In this document: one piece after another, positions 14,301 to 26,244 of the stretch
Layout: each line of letters opens with the position of its first letter
Position numbering within the stretch: the stretch's first letter is position 1
Made by a program: the position numbers and the translations under genes
Notes under the pieces: generated by a model
What the model was told of the DNA's origin: nothing
What the model saw: only the letters and a program-made list of their open reading frames with translations
Database searches by the model: none
Source: Saxidomus purpurata
Lineage: Eukaryota; Mollusca; Bivalvia; Venerida; Veneridae
Length of the DNA stretch: 64,000 bases
Assembly: GCA_022818135.1 (NCBI GenBank)
Contig: JAFMSR010000003.1
Location: 29,434,781 to 29,498,780 of the forward strand
Reading direction: 5' to 3'

Positions 14301-17278
14301 TCTCTGAGTTCAATATCTATTTTCATGTAAAAGAATGCAAATGAATATGTAAAGATTTTGAATGTGAACTTAGCACAGAAGTATCAGGAATCCGCGGGGG
14401 CCGGTTCTCACAGAATGGAACTTTATTTATTGCGGTGTGTTGTTCAATATTATGTTACATTTATACAGTTTCCTTGGTTAATGTACCTTGTCTTTTTTAG
14501 AAGAAGATCAATGTGGTTTCTTGTGTAGTTTATGTCTAGATTAGCCCTGCTTTTGGTTGTTGATGTTTTAATTGTATGCTTCTTTTGTACAAATCTCCGC
14601 TTTTACTAAATAACCTTTGAAGGAAAGGCAAATCATCGATAAGTGCATATATAGACAATCTCCCTTTCGTTTATAAGTAAAAACTAGAAAATTTATTTGG
14701 CGCTACTTAAAGATATGCAAGGTTACATTAGGATCATTTTATGCTTACTTTTTGACGACTACGGAAGATCTATAAGTCTTTGAAAATATAATTTGGAATA
14801 AAGTGCTTTTGCATCGTATAAGTTAGCATTTTGTAAGCGTATGTTTATCTCTACACTTTCCTAGCATATAGACAGGAAACGTTTCAAAATGTTTTGTAAA
14901 AAAAATAAACCTTTAAATCGCATGCAAAGGAAAGTAGCTTATTCATCAACAAAGTATGCATGAATGACAATATGACATTATATTCGTCGTTCTGAAGCAT
15001 ACAAAGACTATGTTCATCAAGTCGTGATCTAAGCTTTTATATACGTTTTAAAATAATGTTTTACGAAGTAAACTTTACAGAATAACTCAGTAAATAATGA
15101 TTATCTTTTAAGACAAAACACTTTAATTTGTCTTTTTCGACAAATGCGTTTTTATCAGAATGTTCATTGGCATTACCATAGAACTTTAGTTTCCGAACAA
15201 TCTTTTAACAGCAAGCATTTCATATTCAACCATTGTTTGAGGAAATAACATGACCGCACGTGACGTGAAAGTTGTTTGTTATGAGTATCAGTATGACGTC
15301 ATGACCAAAAAAACAAAAATGATATTAAACAGGGAATGCCACGTACCAAGTCGCAAATAATTACGTGAAATCTGAACTTTTGACACGATATTTGGTACAT
15401 CAAATTGGACTAAGCAATGACTTGCAAATGAATGGGTGCCATATAAATAATGTATCTGACCGCTCAACCCTTTGTTCAGAAACTCTCTATGACATTTACA
15501 ATACCGACGGCATGACATTATGTCTAGGAACTAGGAAATACTGTTCTTTCTTAATTTATGGCTGCTACGTTCTCGTTACAAAGTCCATTGAGACAGGGAA
15601 GGTGATTGGTTTGTTGGATTGTAAGACGCATGCGTGTCTCTTATTTACGATTTGCCATATACAATGTATAACTTATCACGGATACTTACAACAAAAAAAA
15701 AACTTCTTTTATTACACACTAACTTGGAACAGTAGCCGTTAAGTGCCATTAAAGTAAAACATTATCAATATCTGAAAAGTTATGAACATTCGTGTACGGC
15801 ATTCATATGCCTGCAGTCCATGTTCTTTTGTCATGCCTTACAATAATATATTGTTTTTGGACAGACGAACTATTATCCTGAAATTTCTTCGTTCGCTTTA
15901 GTTGTCTTCACACCTAGTTCACACAAAATCACTTGTAAGAATACATCACGTAAGCGCATCTTTGGGTAAGTGTTTAGCATGATAAAATTTGAAGTTAACG
16001 CAAGTTTTTTTTCGCTTACATAAATAACCCACTTCAATAATGTAACATCCCCCCAACATTTTCAATTTTATTTGGTTATTTGCTTTTTACATGGGTATAC
16101 AAACGCTTTTGTCTCATGTTTAGTATTGTCGGGCAATTCGAGAACACGGTCGATTTGATCACTGAAATGTGAACCTTTGTTCTCTGATATCAGCAGAAGT
16201 AATCGTTTTTCCAAATTCCTCTATATGTATATGAAGTTATGTTGCAGGAGACCCAGATACATTGTACTTATATTTATTCAATAACTATAAATATATATAT
16301 AGCCTTTCAAACCTAAAATCGTGCAAGAAATAACTTGAATTGAGTAGATAAAATTGGACATTTACAAAAAATGTGGATTGTCAACTTTTTTATGTAGTTT
16401 GTAATATGTTCACCGTATTCAACAGAAATAAATGTCTTTTCATGTATTTAAATTATAGCTTTGAATCATCGTATTCATTCCACTAGTTTGAAATTTAATA
16501 TCACTTATTACGATACGATGCGTCCTTAGGCAAAGACACTGATGTCACACCGACCTATATATAGGTAACAGCGATGAAGATCTGGCTGCTCTCTCTTTTT
16601 AAATTGCGTTATATAAGACCTAGAATAAATTATTCAGAGTACGTTTTTGATCTTTGACCGTATCAGTGGACATCTATTTGAGTAAAGCAGAATATCAAGC
16701 ACTCACAGCTTTTGACAAGACTGTCTCTATGAATATAAGCTTTTGAAAAGTGAATAAATGTTAATAAAAATCGATCAATTACTGCAATATACGATACCAA
16801 TAAGTCTTTAATTTAGTTACTGTTTATATGCCAAAATACAGATTATAAATCAGACGTTTTACGATAAGGAAATAATGTATTGCATAAAGACACTGACAAT
16901 AGCAATAACTAAATATTGAATATGGTAATTACACATAAAATGGCATGTGTTAGGCAAAGAAGGATTACAAAATACTGAATATCACCAACAATTGTTACTG
17001 GATGGATAAAACACCATGAATATCAATAAGAAACAAACAATGATATTAATGAGATATTGACATATATCAACGACCTTTCGGCAAGAACAACTAAAAAGAA
17101 CACTGGGCAGGGATATCATATATTAAACAAAAATAACGACATATCAAGTTTATGACTTTTAATAAATCTTTATTCGCAAATCGGTAAATAGGGTGTCTAT
17201 GACAATGCAGCAAACAAAAACATCGCTTATTGTTATGGTTTCAAAACATTGAATAATAATCCCAAATACGAGGAATGT
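11366..17278. other. Intergenic, nothing recognised
   Basis: About 5.9 kb. The longest open frame is 125 codons on the plus strand (15365-15742). It shows no recognisable domain, signal peptide or repeat and overlaps a minus-strand frame, so I do not call it a gene. Short AT-rich and poly-A/T runs only. Confidence 0.4.
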
Positions 17279-18606
17279 TCAATTATTAATGCATCTAAGC
17301 ACATAAAATTGTATCCTTGATAGATTTCAATGAAAATGTTATTTTGCCCCTTCGAAGTATTCACCTCCAACAGATATGCAAAGTTTCAGTCTTCTAATCC
17401 AATCCTTGAAGGCATTTTCATAGTAATTTCTAGGTATACTATGAAGAAAGTGGAATATTGTAGAACCGAGGTGCTTGCGGTGGACAAATTTTCGACCAGA
17501 AAGGGAATTTTTTAGCCTTGGGAACAAAAAAGGGCACGCGGGGCACGGTCAGGCGAGTTCAGAGGGTGAGGGAGCACAACAACCTTTTCCTGCTTCAGAA
17601 AGTCTTGTATAATAGACGCTTTGTGCGATGACGCATTGTCATGTAGCGATCTGACATTGGCTAAACCATTTGCAGGTCTTCGATTTTTGAAATATTTCTA
17701 CAGTTTTCGAAGAACTTCAGTCTTGTAAAACTTCGCATTTACGGAATTGCCTTTAGGTATAGCAACCTGAATGGCAGGACACTGATTTGTGAAGAATATG
17801 GCATACATTACCTTCTTGACACTCATGGTCCGCTTTGCAATACATGGTCTTTTGCCAGACTTTGTTGCCCATATTTTGTTCTGAATCTTTCGTTTGGGCT
17901 CAAAAAAGTGAACCCATGTCTCGTCACCAGTGACGACATTTGCGAAAGACCGTGCATTGTAATTTGGAAACTGTTTAAGCAACATTTTCACGCATTGCAC
18001 GCGTGCCTTTTTCTGCTCATCTGTCAACAGATGGGGAATCCATCTAGCACAGATATTTCTCAGTTTAAAATTACGTTTCAGAATTGCATGAGCTGCTCCT
18101 AATGAGATGCCAACCATACTAACTATTTGCCTAGCGGTGTATCTTGCATCTGTAGCAACTATTTCTTTCACTCTAGCAACCATCTTGGCAGATGTTCCTG
18201 TTTTCGGCCGAGGGCCATATGGTGCATCTTCTGTTGAAACTAACCCACATTTGAATTTCTTAAACCAACGAATAACTGTCGAAAAAGACATTTCATTATG
18301 CCCATAAACAGAACATATTTCATTAAAAATGTCTTTTCAACCTATGGCAAGAATAAAACGATTCCCAATTTAGGACCGTATTTCAACGGCGTACGCTGAC
18401 CTTCTTCCAACCATTTTTGTATTAGTATACACGAGTAGGTAATGTTTAGCTAGCGATAGACACAGCTAAAACGAACGGATTTTCATGGGTGTGGTATGAA
18501 TGTAAAGCTAACTTGTTTATCTACCCAATAATTTTGATTTCCTCCTGACTTTCGCATTATTGAGCGAGATAACGTTCTACATGCATTCATATTTGAACAA
18601 TCCTCG
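17279..18606 (-). mobile_element. Mariner (Tc1/mariner) DNA transposon, complete but inactive
   Basis: Inverted ends are visible. The left end begins cgaggaatgttcaatta and the right end, read in reverse, begins cgaggattgttcaaata; similarity then continues through aatgcat for about 34 bp in all. Both ends are immediately preceded by TA (17277-17278 and 18607-18608), the target duplication of this superfamily. The length of 1328 bp is normal for mariner. The internal gene reads on the minus strand and is broken (see the next entry). Mismatches in the ends and several disabling changes in the gene suggest an old insertion. Confidence 0.92.
17339..18412 (-). pseudogene. Mariner transposase, frameshifted and catalytically dead
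   Basis: The frame starts at ATG near 18412 (MVGRRSAYAVEIRS), then shifts. It resumes as KDIFNEICSVYGHNEMSF and runs openly to 17698. The N-terminal part shows the helix-turn-helix region (STVIRWFKKF), the WIPHLLTDEQKKARV block typical of mariner and the first catalytic Asp in TGDETWVHFF. A stop follows EVLRKL. After it the frame continues with the second catalytic Asp (SLHDNASSHKA) and HPLNSPDRAP. The third catalytic position, the Asp normally five residues after the SPD aspartate, reads Ala (SPDRAPRALF). More stops follow before a recognisable C-terminus ending YFEGAK. Frameshift, nonsense codons and loss of the third Asp together make it non-functional. Confidence 0.92.
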
Positions 18607-18608
18607 TA

Positions 18609-19439
18609 TAACTGGAAATTGTATCAAATGCATATTCATCACATAGTATTTTGAAACATTTCAGTGCTATATCTTTCATGTTGTAAATCTTGAAAGCTTG
18701 TGACAGTACAGTGTGTAATTTACACTATTAACTTGCCGTATTACCAATTAAATTGTTATTTATTACATTTCCTTCACAGTCACCGTTGTACAGTTTTCTG
18801 AACATTTTCATGTGGTTAGTAACCAGAAGATACTTGTTATAAATGTGTATCAGCTTCTTGGCCATATTCACATATGACTTAGAAATTTTCGGAGGATCAA
18901 CATATTAATCAACTTTAATCACGGGAGAAGTAACTTTAAGCAAATTTAATAATTGTAATATTATTACGGTTTATATTGAATTGTAATTAGCCTGTATTTC
19001 CTTCGTGTGTTTTGGATAGCAAACAATGAGACCATTGTTGTCAATAGTACATTTAGCCGAACTGATATTTGATAATGATTAAGTACATTACAATGAAGGG
19101 ACATTCAGTAAAAAACATCTTTACCAAAATAAATAGTTTCTGCCATTTTCTTTAAATCACTGATCAAACAAAAATCATAATATAATCATAAAATTTGAGA
19201 TGCAAGTCCTGTGACCAGCATAAGCAACAACCAACTATCTTAGAATAAAAGATGAATAAAAAGAATTTTCAATTCTGTAATAACTTATGAAAAAGAAAAA
19301 AGGAAGTGAGATTAACTAAAGTAACTAAAATTGATATTTTTTTCAAAACTGCATGATATCTGTCAGTTGTTATTATAAATTTCATTAACTATCACATAAA
19401 TTGATTCCTGCAACATATTATAACAAATATTGCTTAAAT
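18609..19439. other. No recognisable feature
   Basis: AT-rich sequence between the mariner and a partial M2 copy. No open frame or repeat recognised. Confidence 0.4.
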
Positions 19440-19545
19440 GTTTACTTGTGTTGTTGATTCTAGCCACTACGTTTACATTTTATGTCTTAGTATATCATTT
19501 TGGAGATACTAATTTTTTCACCGGAAACGAGTTAAACTTAAAATG
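19440..19545 (+). repeat. Partial M2 element (right part)
   Basis: The block ttgttgattctagcc, then ttatgtcttagtatatcatt and a degenerate caccggaaacgag, follows the right portion of the M2 element at 56042-56823 (ttgttgattctagcc, catgtcttagtatgtcattt, caacggtaactgaaagcgag). Confidence 0.6.
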
Positions 19546-22500
19546 ACAGTGGCACTAACAAATATTTTTTATTTTTTTCCAACATGTGTAAAAATAAATT
19601 TCGGATTAAAACCGTTCATTAAGGGTTTTTTAAAATAATTTTTCCGTTTTCTGTTATTGCACATTCACAGATAAAGCTTACCAGCATTTTACTACTGAAA
19701 CAATGACTGATGTTATAGAAAAAACAATGACCTAGATTATGGTAAAATCATAGGGTTACCACAATGGCACAACCAGTAGGTTAGAAATTTGGAATTCTAA
19801 CTCCGGTTTTCTTAGACACATGCTCTCTAAAAGACAATGTGCGCAAGTTCTCTTCCCAATACACTGACTCTTACAGCATATTTCGGTGACTTTTTTCACT
19901 CACATTTTTCAGTCGAATACTATTTCATTTTAAAATAAAATTTTTATACAATAAAGTGTATTGCGTTATATTACATTTGAGATAATAATGAACATTTGAC
20001 ATATAGGGCCAAGAGAAGTTGATTAAATGATCATTTTGCGTGTTATCTTATATTTCTGCTACATATAAATTTCCCATCTTCAAAAAGTCTAATTAGAGTG
20101 ATTCAGGAAACATTTAATCGATAAATCATAGTTATATTAAGTCAATAAAGAAAAGATGCAATATCTCTGCCAGTTTACATTATAGATAAATAATATAAAT
20201 GAGAGAGCCGCCAAATCCATAATTGAAACAATACTGTTACTTCACATAAATATTTTTATCCCGTACATATCTGACGGTATTGAGATCGTAAAAAACAAGA
20301 GTTTGACCTAAAAAGACTCAATGTTCTCTTTGAGAGCAATATTTTTTCAATTTTCGCTATGCAATTTACTTTTTCTTAAATTTGTACAACATGAAATATA
20401 GAATAAATATAGTTTACAGAGCCATTAACAGCCACCAACATCCAAACGTACTAAAAGAAAAATGAATATTATTCAAAGGTTGAAGTCGGTGCTTTATGAG
20501 TTGATTAAACTTCAAAACATAGAAAATACCCCACGAAGGGCTATCAAATCACCAAAAAGTTTAGATTGTTATGTGAGTCACATACAAAATCTTTTTTTTG
20601 ATTTTGCCCCAGAATTTATGGTGTAACTTTATATAATATTTTGCGATGTAGAGTTTGAAAATAATCATTATGTCTGCAACTTAACATAAATGACATTAAT
20701 CACCGAAAGACTTTTACATACATTTATGATTTCTGCTAATCCACGACTGATCAGTTTGGTTTAGCGGTGCTATAAGACAATAAACAAAAGAAGAAATTCG
20801 ATTTTGGGGTTTACAACAGCAAAGTTGGTCAAATAAAATGCAAATCTTTTATTATTACATAAATTAATCCAAATTTGCAAAAATACAATTTTCGATAGCA
20901 GCACCGGATTTCACATTGACTACCATATCATTTTAATGATTAAAAAACAACCGACTCAGTTGTTATCATATATACTTCTTATTCGCATAAGGAAAGTTTT
21001 AGTTGCTACCTGGAAGGTTACAAAATCAAATCACTAATCGGAGCCTTAAGTGGCGGTAATCAGTAGCCCTGCCTAGTTCAAAGCCAATTCTTCTGTCACA
21101 CGATTTCAAGTTTTGATTCAAATACAAAATTTTAATAAATATTACCTTAATTTCGTCAAAGCCTCTGAAAATTTGCAGTCTACATATATTTTAATAAATA
21201 TTACCGCTCGGAACAAGCAATTCTTTCGTTAAACATATTTATATGGCCTGTCTGTAAGTATCAAAGTTAAGAGAAAGAAATGGTGTACGATAATAGAACA
21301 AAATTCATTTACGATATGATTGGCCCACTTGCAGCACTTTTCTTTTACAGTTTTCGTGCTGCGGTTATTTTGATTGACAGTTTCGAAATAAGAGTGGCTT
21401 CTTAATGAAAAAAGTGCCTACAATTATTTTTGAATAGGATTTCTGGTCAATTCATTACGGAAGTAGTATACATAACAAAAGCACGAGACCAGTTGGGATA
21501 TTCTGTACAAAATTCTTTACATGCGATAGTAAAGAACAATCTCAAGGGATATTTTCAAATGAACCGTATTAGGTTCCAGAATGAAAAAAACGGCTACCGG
21601 AATATGAAAACAAATGAATATAAATGAATACAGTTACTCTGTACTCTTTGATTGACTTTTATGACCCTGCGACCAGAATAATACACAAAATATAGAGAAA
21701 ACGCTTCAAAGTCGACCTACTTTCACAACAGTGTGTCATACCAAAACAAATAACAACCTCCTCGCTAAAAGCGTAAGAACTGACTAAAATTGTCTAAAAT
21801 GGCTTAATAACAAGTTTATGCTTAGGATGAATAAAATGTTACGAAATGATGGATACGTTCAGTAGTTTTTAAAATAGATTCAACTAAATTTGAGATCCAA
21901 AATCGGTCATAGCACTTCCACTAGCACTTAATTAATATTCAGAGAAAAACTGGATTCAATTAACAAAATCACGCTTGGACAATAGAAATTTTCAATGACT
22001 ACTTCGTTGAAAAGTCAATTGATTTAAATACGAACAAGTTGCTAATCCTTTTTAAAGGTATTGCTTCCATTTTAAAAAACAAACTTAGAAGTCAATGCGT
22101 GCTTTTGATTTGTGATGAAATACTATAAAAAGAATTTAACGAATAATGTTTCAGTTAGCGCTTACACTTACTACGGACCTATATACACATACAGGTCCGC
22201 GCACTAACCTTTATTTTACACTCGATTTCCTTATGTTTCTATTTTCCAATTTGTTTTAAGTAGAATAAATTGCGTAAGAACTAAAATTGATGGATGCCGA
22301 CATACTGTGGAGCATTCCTGAAGCAGGGAAAATGGAAACAAACTAATTTTTATATAATTATTTCCCCATTTATAACCTTCAAGTTTTAATGTAGAACGTC
22401 TTTACGATATGCAAATAAATTGAAAGTTTTGCAGACTGAATGTTCAATAGAAAGTTTAATGACACAACTTATCATGTAGGCCGATGATAAAATGATGCGT

Positions 22501-23059
22501 AGCACAACATTATTGACATGCAAATAATAGTTTGATTTATTCGCCTGCGTGGCATAGTTGTATCTTATTTCATATCCTTTTTTGCGACGACACATTTGAG
22601 AAAGGCATCTGTTAAAGTCTCGAAGGCAAAGTCCTTTGTACGGTAATCAGTCCAGATACAAGATACAGACATAACAGTGCTGCGAAATTCCTATTATATA
22701 TAGTTAAATGCTAAACATGCATCCAAGTAGCTTAACAAAATCGAAAACAGAATCTTCAATCTGCAGCCTTCGTAGATATAATTACTGTCTGCTGGCTGTG
22801 TACATTTTGCAAACTTCGACACTTACTTACAATGAGACAGTTAATTCAAAGTGTCCATTTAACTTCCATAATGACCTTTAAAACAATGACTTGCATATTG
22901 TTTTTGTTTAGGATACAAATGTATTCGGGAAAAAAGACACCACTACAGTCTTGATACATCAAATAGCAGAGAAACCAATGTAAACAGTTGTAAGCATTTT
23001 GCATGTACTTCAACATCAATTGATACAATTAATTTTATTAAAGTTTCTGAGAAACCAAG
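19546..23059. other. Intergenic, one M3 repeat copy only
   Basis: No gene supported. A small imperfect direct repeat (attttaataaatattacc, near 21130 and 21190) and a hairpin-capable block near 22178-22198 (ggacctatatacacatacaggtcc-like) were noted but are weak. Confidence 0.4.
20155..20310 (+). repeat. Dispersed repeat M3
   Basis: Aligns with 63232-63410 through cagtttacattatagat / cagtttacattaaagat, aatataaatgagagagccgc / aatataaataagagagtcgc, and a final catatctgac block. No terminal repeats recognised. Confidence 0.65.
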
Positions 23060-23165
23060 TCATTTTAACAGAGAACTGTTTCGGGTAACTGTTATGGTGG
23101 GAACGACGCTCGAGGCCCGAGGCTTTGTCGAGTTCCCGAGAACAGTTACCCGAGTTGACGGATAT
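23060..23165. repeat. GC-rich hairpin
   Basis: Inverted blocks cgggtaactgtt and aacagttacccg enclose a second pair, gggaac and gttccc, and a ctcgaggcccgag core. Together they form a stem-loop of about 85 nt in otherwise AT-rich DNA. A weaker outer pair (tttcttgcatacc near 23200, ggtatgcaagaaa near 23420) may mark a larger foldback unit. It could be a MITE remnant. Confidence 0.6.
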
Positions 23166-25434
23166 TTACATCTGAACCGAACGTCTCATGATAGAAACTT
23201 TTTCTTGCATACCGTCTTGCACTTTAAAACAAATTTTTAAATTCAAATTTATCGAAAAAATGCATTGTGATATAAAAACAATCGATATTCAGATGATTTG
23301 TTGGGGGAAGTGACGCTACAATGTTTATTACGTTTAGGTAATTTACGAGAGTCATATTAGATGTGGGGATGTTATATGAGATTTTCAAGCACTGTTGAAA
23401 ACTTCGGATACCCCGATCCGGTATGCAAGAAAGTATCGTAATATCGACGGATTTCGAAGACATAACTACTTCAGAATCTTCGAGGGACTTAAAACTTTAA
23501 GTTAGAAGCAGTTTTGATGACAAAATACTGTGGACTGAGTATGGAAAAGTATTATACAAACTATGTATGCTGGATCCGTTTCCATGGCTATTTATGTTAC
23601 ATAATATCCTTATGATACTCAAAAACATTGAAACTACACAGAAATCAGTCACGATGTGACATTTCAGATTCATTTGACACAGTGGTTACACTATGAACAG
23701 CAACTGCGAATTTTGACAGATATATCCTACTGAGATCTGGACAATGATAGTTTCTCTTTAATCTCGGACTAGTGCTTAGAACAATTATCGTTGGGCTGAA
23801 CGGACAGCGACAGTATCGTCGTAGAAAGTTTTTGGATACACCTGCTAGCTGTAAAGGTAACTTCCAACACGTCTATTGCATTTGTCTGTGAAACCATAGA
23901 ACGGTCAACTAAAATCACAGGCCATCGCCGCAGCGAGCGAGACTGACAGAGTTGCATGATTATGTAGATAATTACCAGCAGCCAAGCGTTGTACATATTG
24001 ATCATACCATTTTCCGAAAATTTTTGTTTGAATTTAATTTTGTACTCTATCTTAAAAAAGAGAATAAACTGTATTAAGCCCTAACATTAACTATATATTC
24101 CAATGTGTTCTCAAAATGGACACATTCTGCGATTAACTTCCTTTCCATCTGCCTGTCTCATAACTGTCGAGATAGTTTAGGCCTGCAAACCGAAAAGAAA
24201 TACCGTCCATTTCCTTAACTACCAGCTAAGTAGATTTTCAGCAAGTTTGTCAGAAATAATCAATAAATCATATCCTTGCTGATATTGCAACAAAACATGG
24301 TAGAAGTAGCACAGTCATTGCCATGTGTAGCCCTAGTGAAGGTATATACATGGTGCCAAGCGTAGTTCTAGTTCGTTATATTTTGAGGAGATGATCGATT
24401 ATTTATTAATGAAGCAAATCAGTAGTCAACAATGATTCACTCTAGCGAGTAACTTTTTCTCTTCCATTGGATTATAAGTGGTTATCGCTTCTGACTTTAC
24501 CAGATAACACTGAAAAAGCATACGTCACGTGATTGTTACGAAATAGAATAAATCAATTCTTAAGATAAACAAATATATTTCACAGCTGAAGTGTGTACGG
24601 AGAATTCCATTTTCATTTTTGTACAAAATGTTCGAGACAAAAATGAGTTATTTATGCCGTAATTAATTAAAAACAGTATTTTAATTACATGATATAAATA
24701 TTAAAAAGCCTCAACGACCGTCACTCTTCTATATCTCACAGAACCAGAACATAGAGCCAACGTGATCGAGAAAATTGGGATTTCGAAGACAGTAATTGAT
24801 TCTTATTGTTACTTCTCAGGGAAATCCAGGACGAATAAATTTGATAATATTTTGTAACGTAGTTGTTTGACGGTCATACTTTTGTGGCTGTTGTCAATGA
24901 GACAGCTTTTATGTCTGATTTTCAAGATAACTCATATACTTGGGGAATTTAAGGCTAAATAAGTGTGTCACGGCACAGTGAATTGTGCTTCGGGGTCATA
25001 TAAGTGTTTTGCTTACCTTATCTGAAGTACGTGCGTCATCAGGAAATTAAAATGAGTCACCAAGATCTAATGTTTGCTTTTATAAATCAAAGCACTGTAA
25101 GTACTGGTTGGACGGTTGTGTTGGTATGTGTATATTAAGTTTAGGCAAGCAGTACTGAAATGTTCAACTCCAAGTGATATACTGGTTAAATATGCGTTAA
25201 CTCCATGCAGTGTGGGAAGTAACAGTATTTACGCACTTTTGGTTTATCGCATGTCAACAAGAAGAACATAGCCTACTTGTTTCATACATTCTTGTCATCC
25301 AGAGAATTCATTATATAATTTCATGTTTGTTGGAAGCTCGGCAAACCACTCATGTATGAGGATCGTTTCATACAACTACTACAGTAGTAGGGCCTACTTC
25401 CGTGATTGTTCCTTCCCGGATCAATTTTGAAGGT
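23166..25434. other. Intergenic, nothing recognised
   Basis: No gene or repeat recognised apart from the possible outer hairpin arm near 23420. Confidence 0.4.
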
Positions 25435-25605
25435 TTAAGCTGCACGCTCTCAGATTTTTGGTAAAAATATGAAGTTCTTCAAACTGTATGAAAATAACGA
25501 ATTTTAAAACATTTAGTCATATTAAAAGGTTCCAGTATAAATTCCTGTCACGTATATCGGTATATTTGAAATAATACGCTACCAAATAATAAAGCTTTAA
25601 GCTGC
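25435..25605 (+). repeat. Partial or short M2 element (TTAA-type MITE)
   Basis: Starts ttaagctgcacgctctcag and continues through ggttccagtataaattcc, then gaaataatacgctacc, in parallel with 56042-56200. The right side, aagctttaagctgcc, may be a degenerate terminus. Confidence 0.65.
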
Positions 25606-26244
25606 CACGGTGTTTTATGACGATAGCCTTTGATTTCAGGGAAATGCAGCTAGATGCAAATATTGTTACACATTTTTCCATACGGCCAAAGAAGTCATAC
25701 GACATTGATCCAAAGCGACACGAAACCACCATTGAAAGCACAGCTACATCAAACACTGAAATACTAATCGGGATATAATGAGGTGAGTGCCCGATGTTAA
25801 GAATATATTAAATGATACAACTATAAATATTCAAGGCAGATTCTAGACTTCGAACCTGTACCGAACGTCGGCATAATGTTCATGTCTGTTTTAATTTGAT
25901 ATATATTTCGATTTGAAGGTAGATAGTTGAACACAAGCCTACAATTTTATTCAATATTTTATCATTTTATGTTTCATTATTTGAGGAACCATGCGTTTGA
26001 CCAAGAACAGCGAAAGCGAAACCGGAACGGAAACCCGCACGTGTTCTGAATATTGATGAGCCCGTAAAAGGAGCGCGATCTGAACATCAACGTATTGACA
26101 CATCCATGAAGCATAGTAAACTGACAACCTAAGAATCAGAATAAAAGCTTTTCGGATACATCATATGACCTATATATTAAATTTAGTAATTTGTTGACTA
26201 TTCTTGAAAATGATCAAGATAACATTTTCAATAATGTTTTCATT
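25606..26244. other. No recognisable feature
   Basis: AT-rich DNA up to the left edge of the large inverted repeat. Confidence 0.4.

Noticed and set aside
15365..15742. 125-codon open frame on the plus strand
   Set aside because: No recognisable domain or splice context, and a competing frame on the other strand. Too weak to call a gene.
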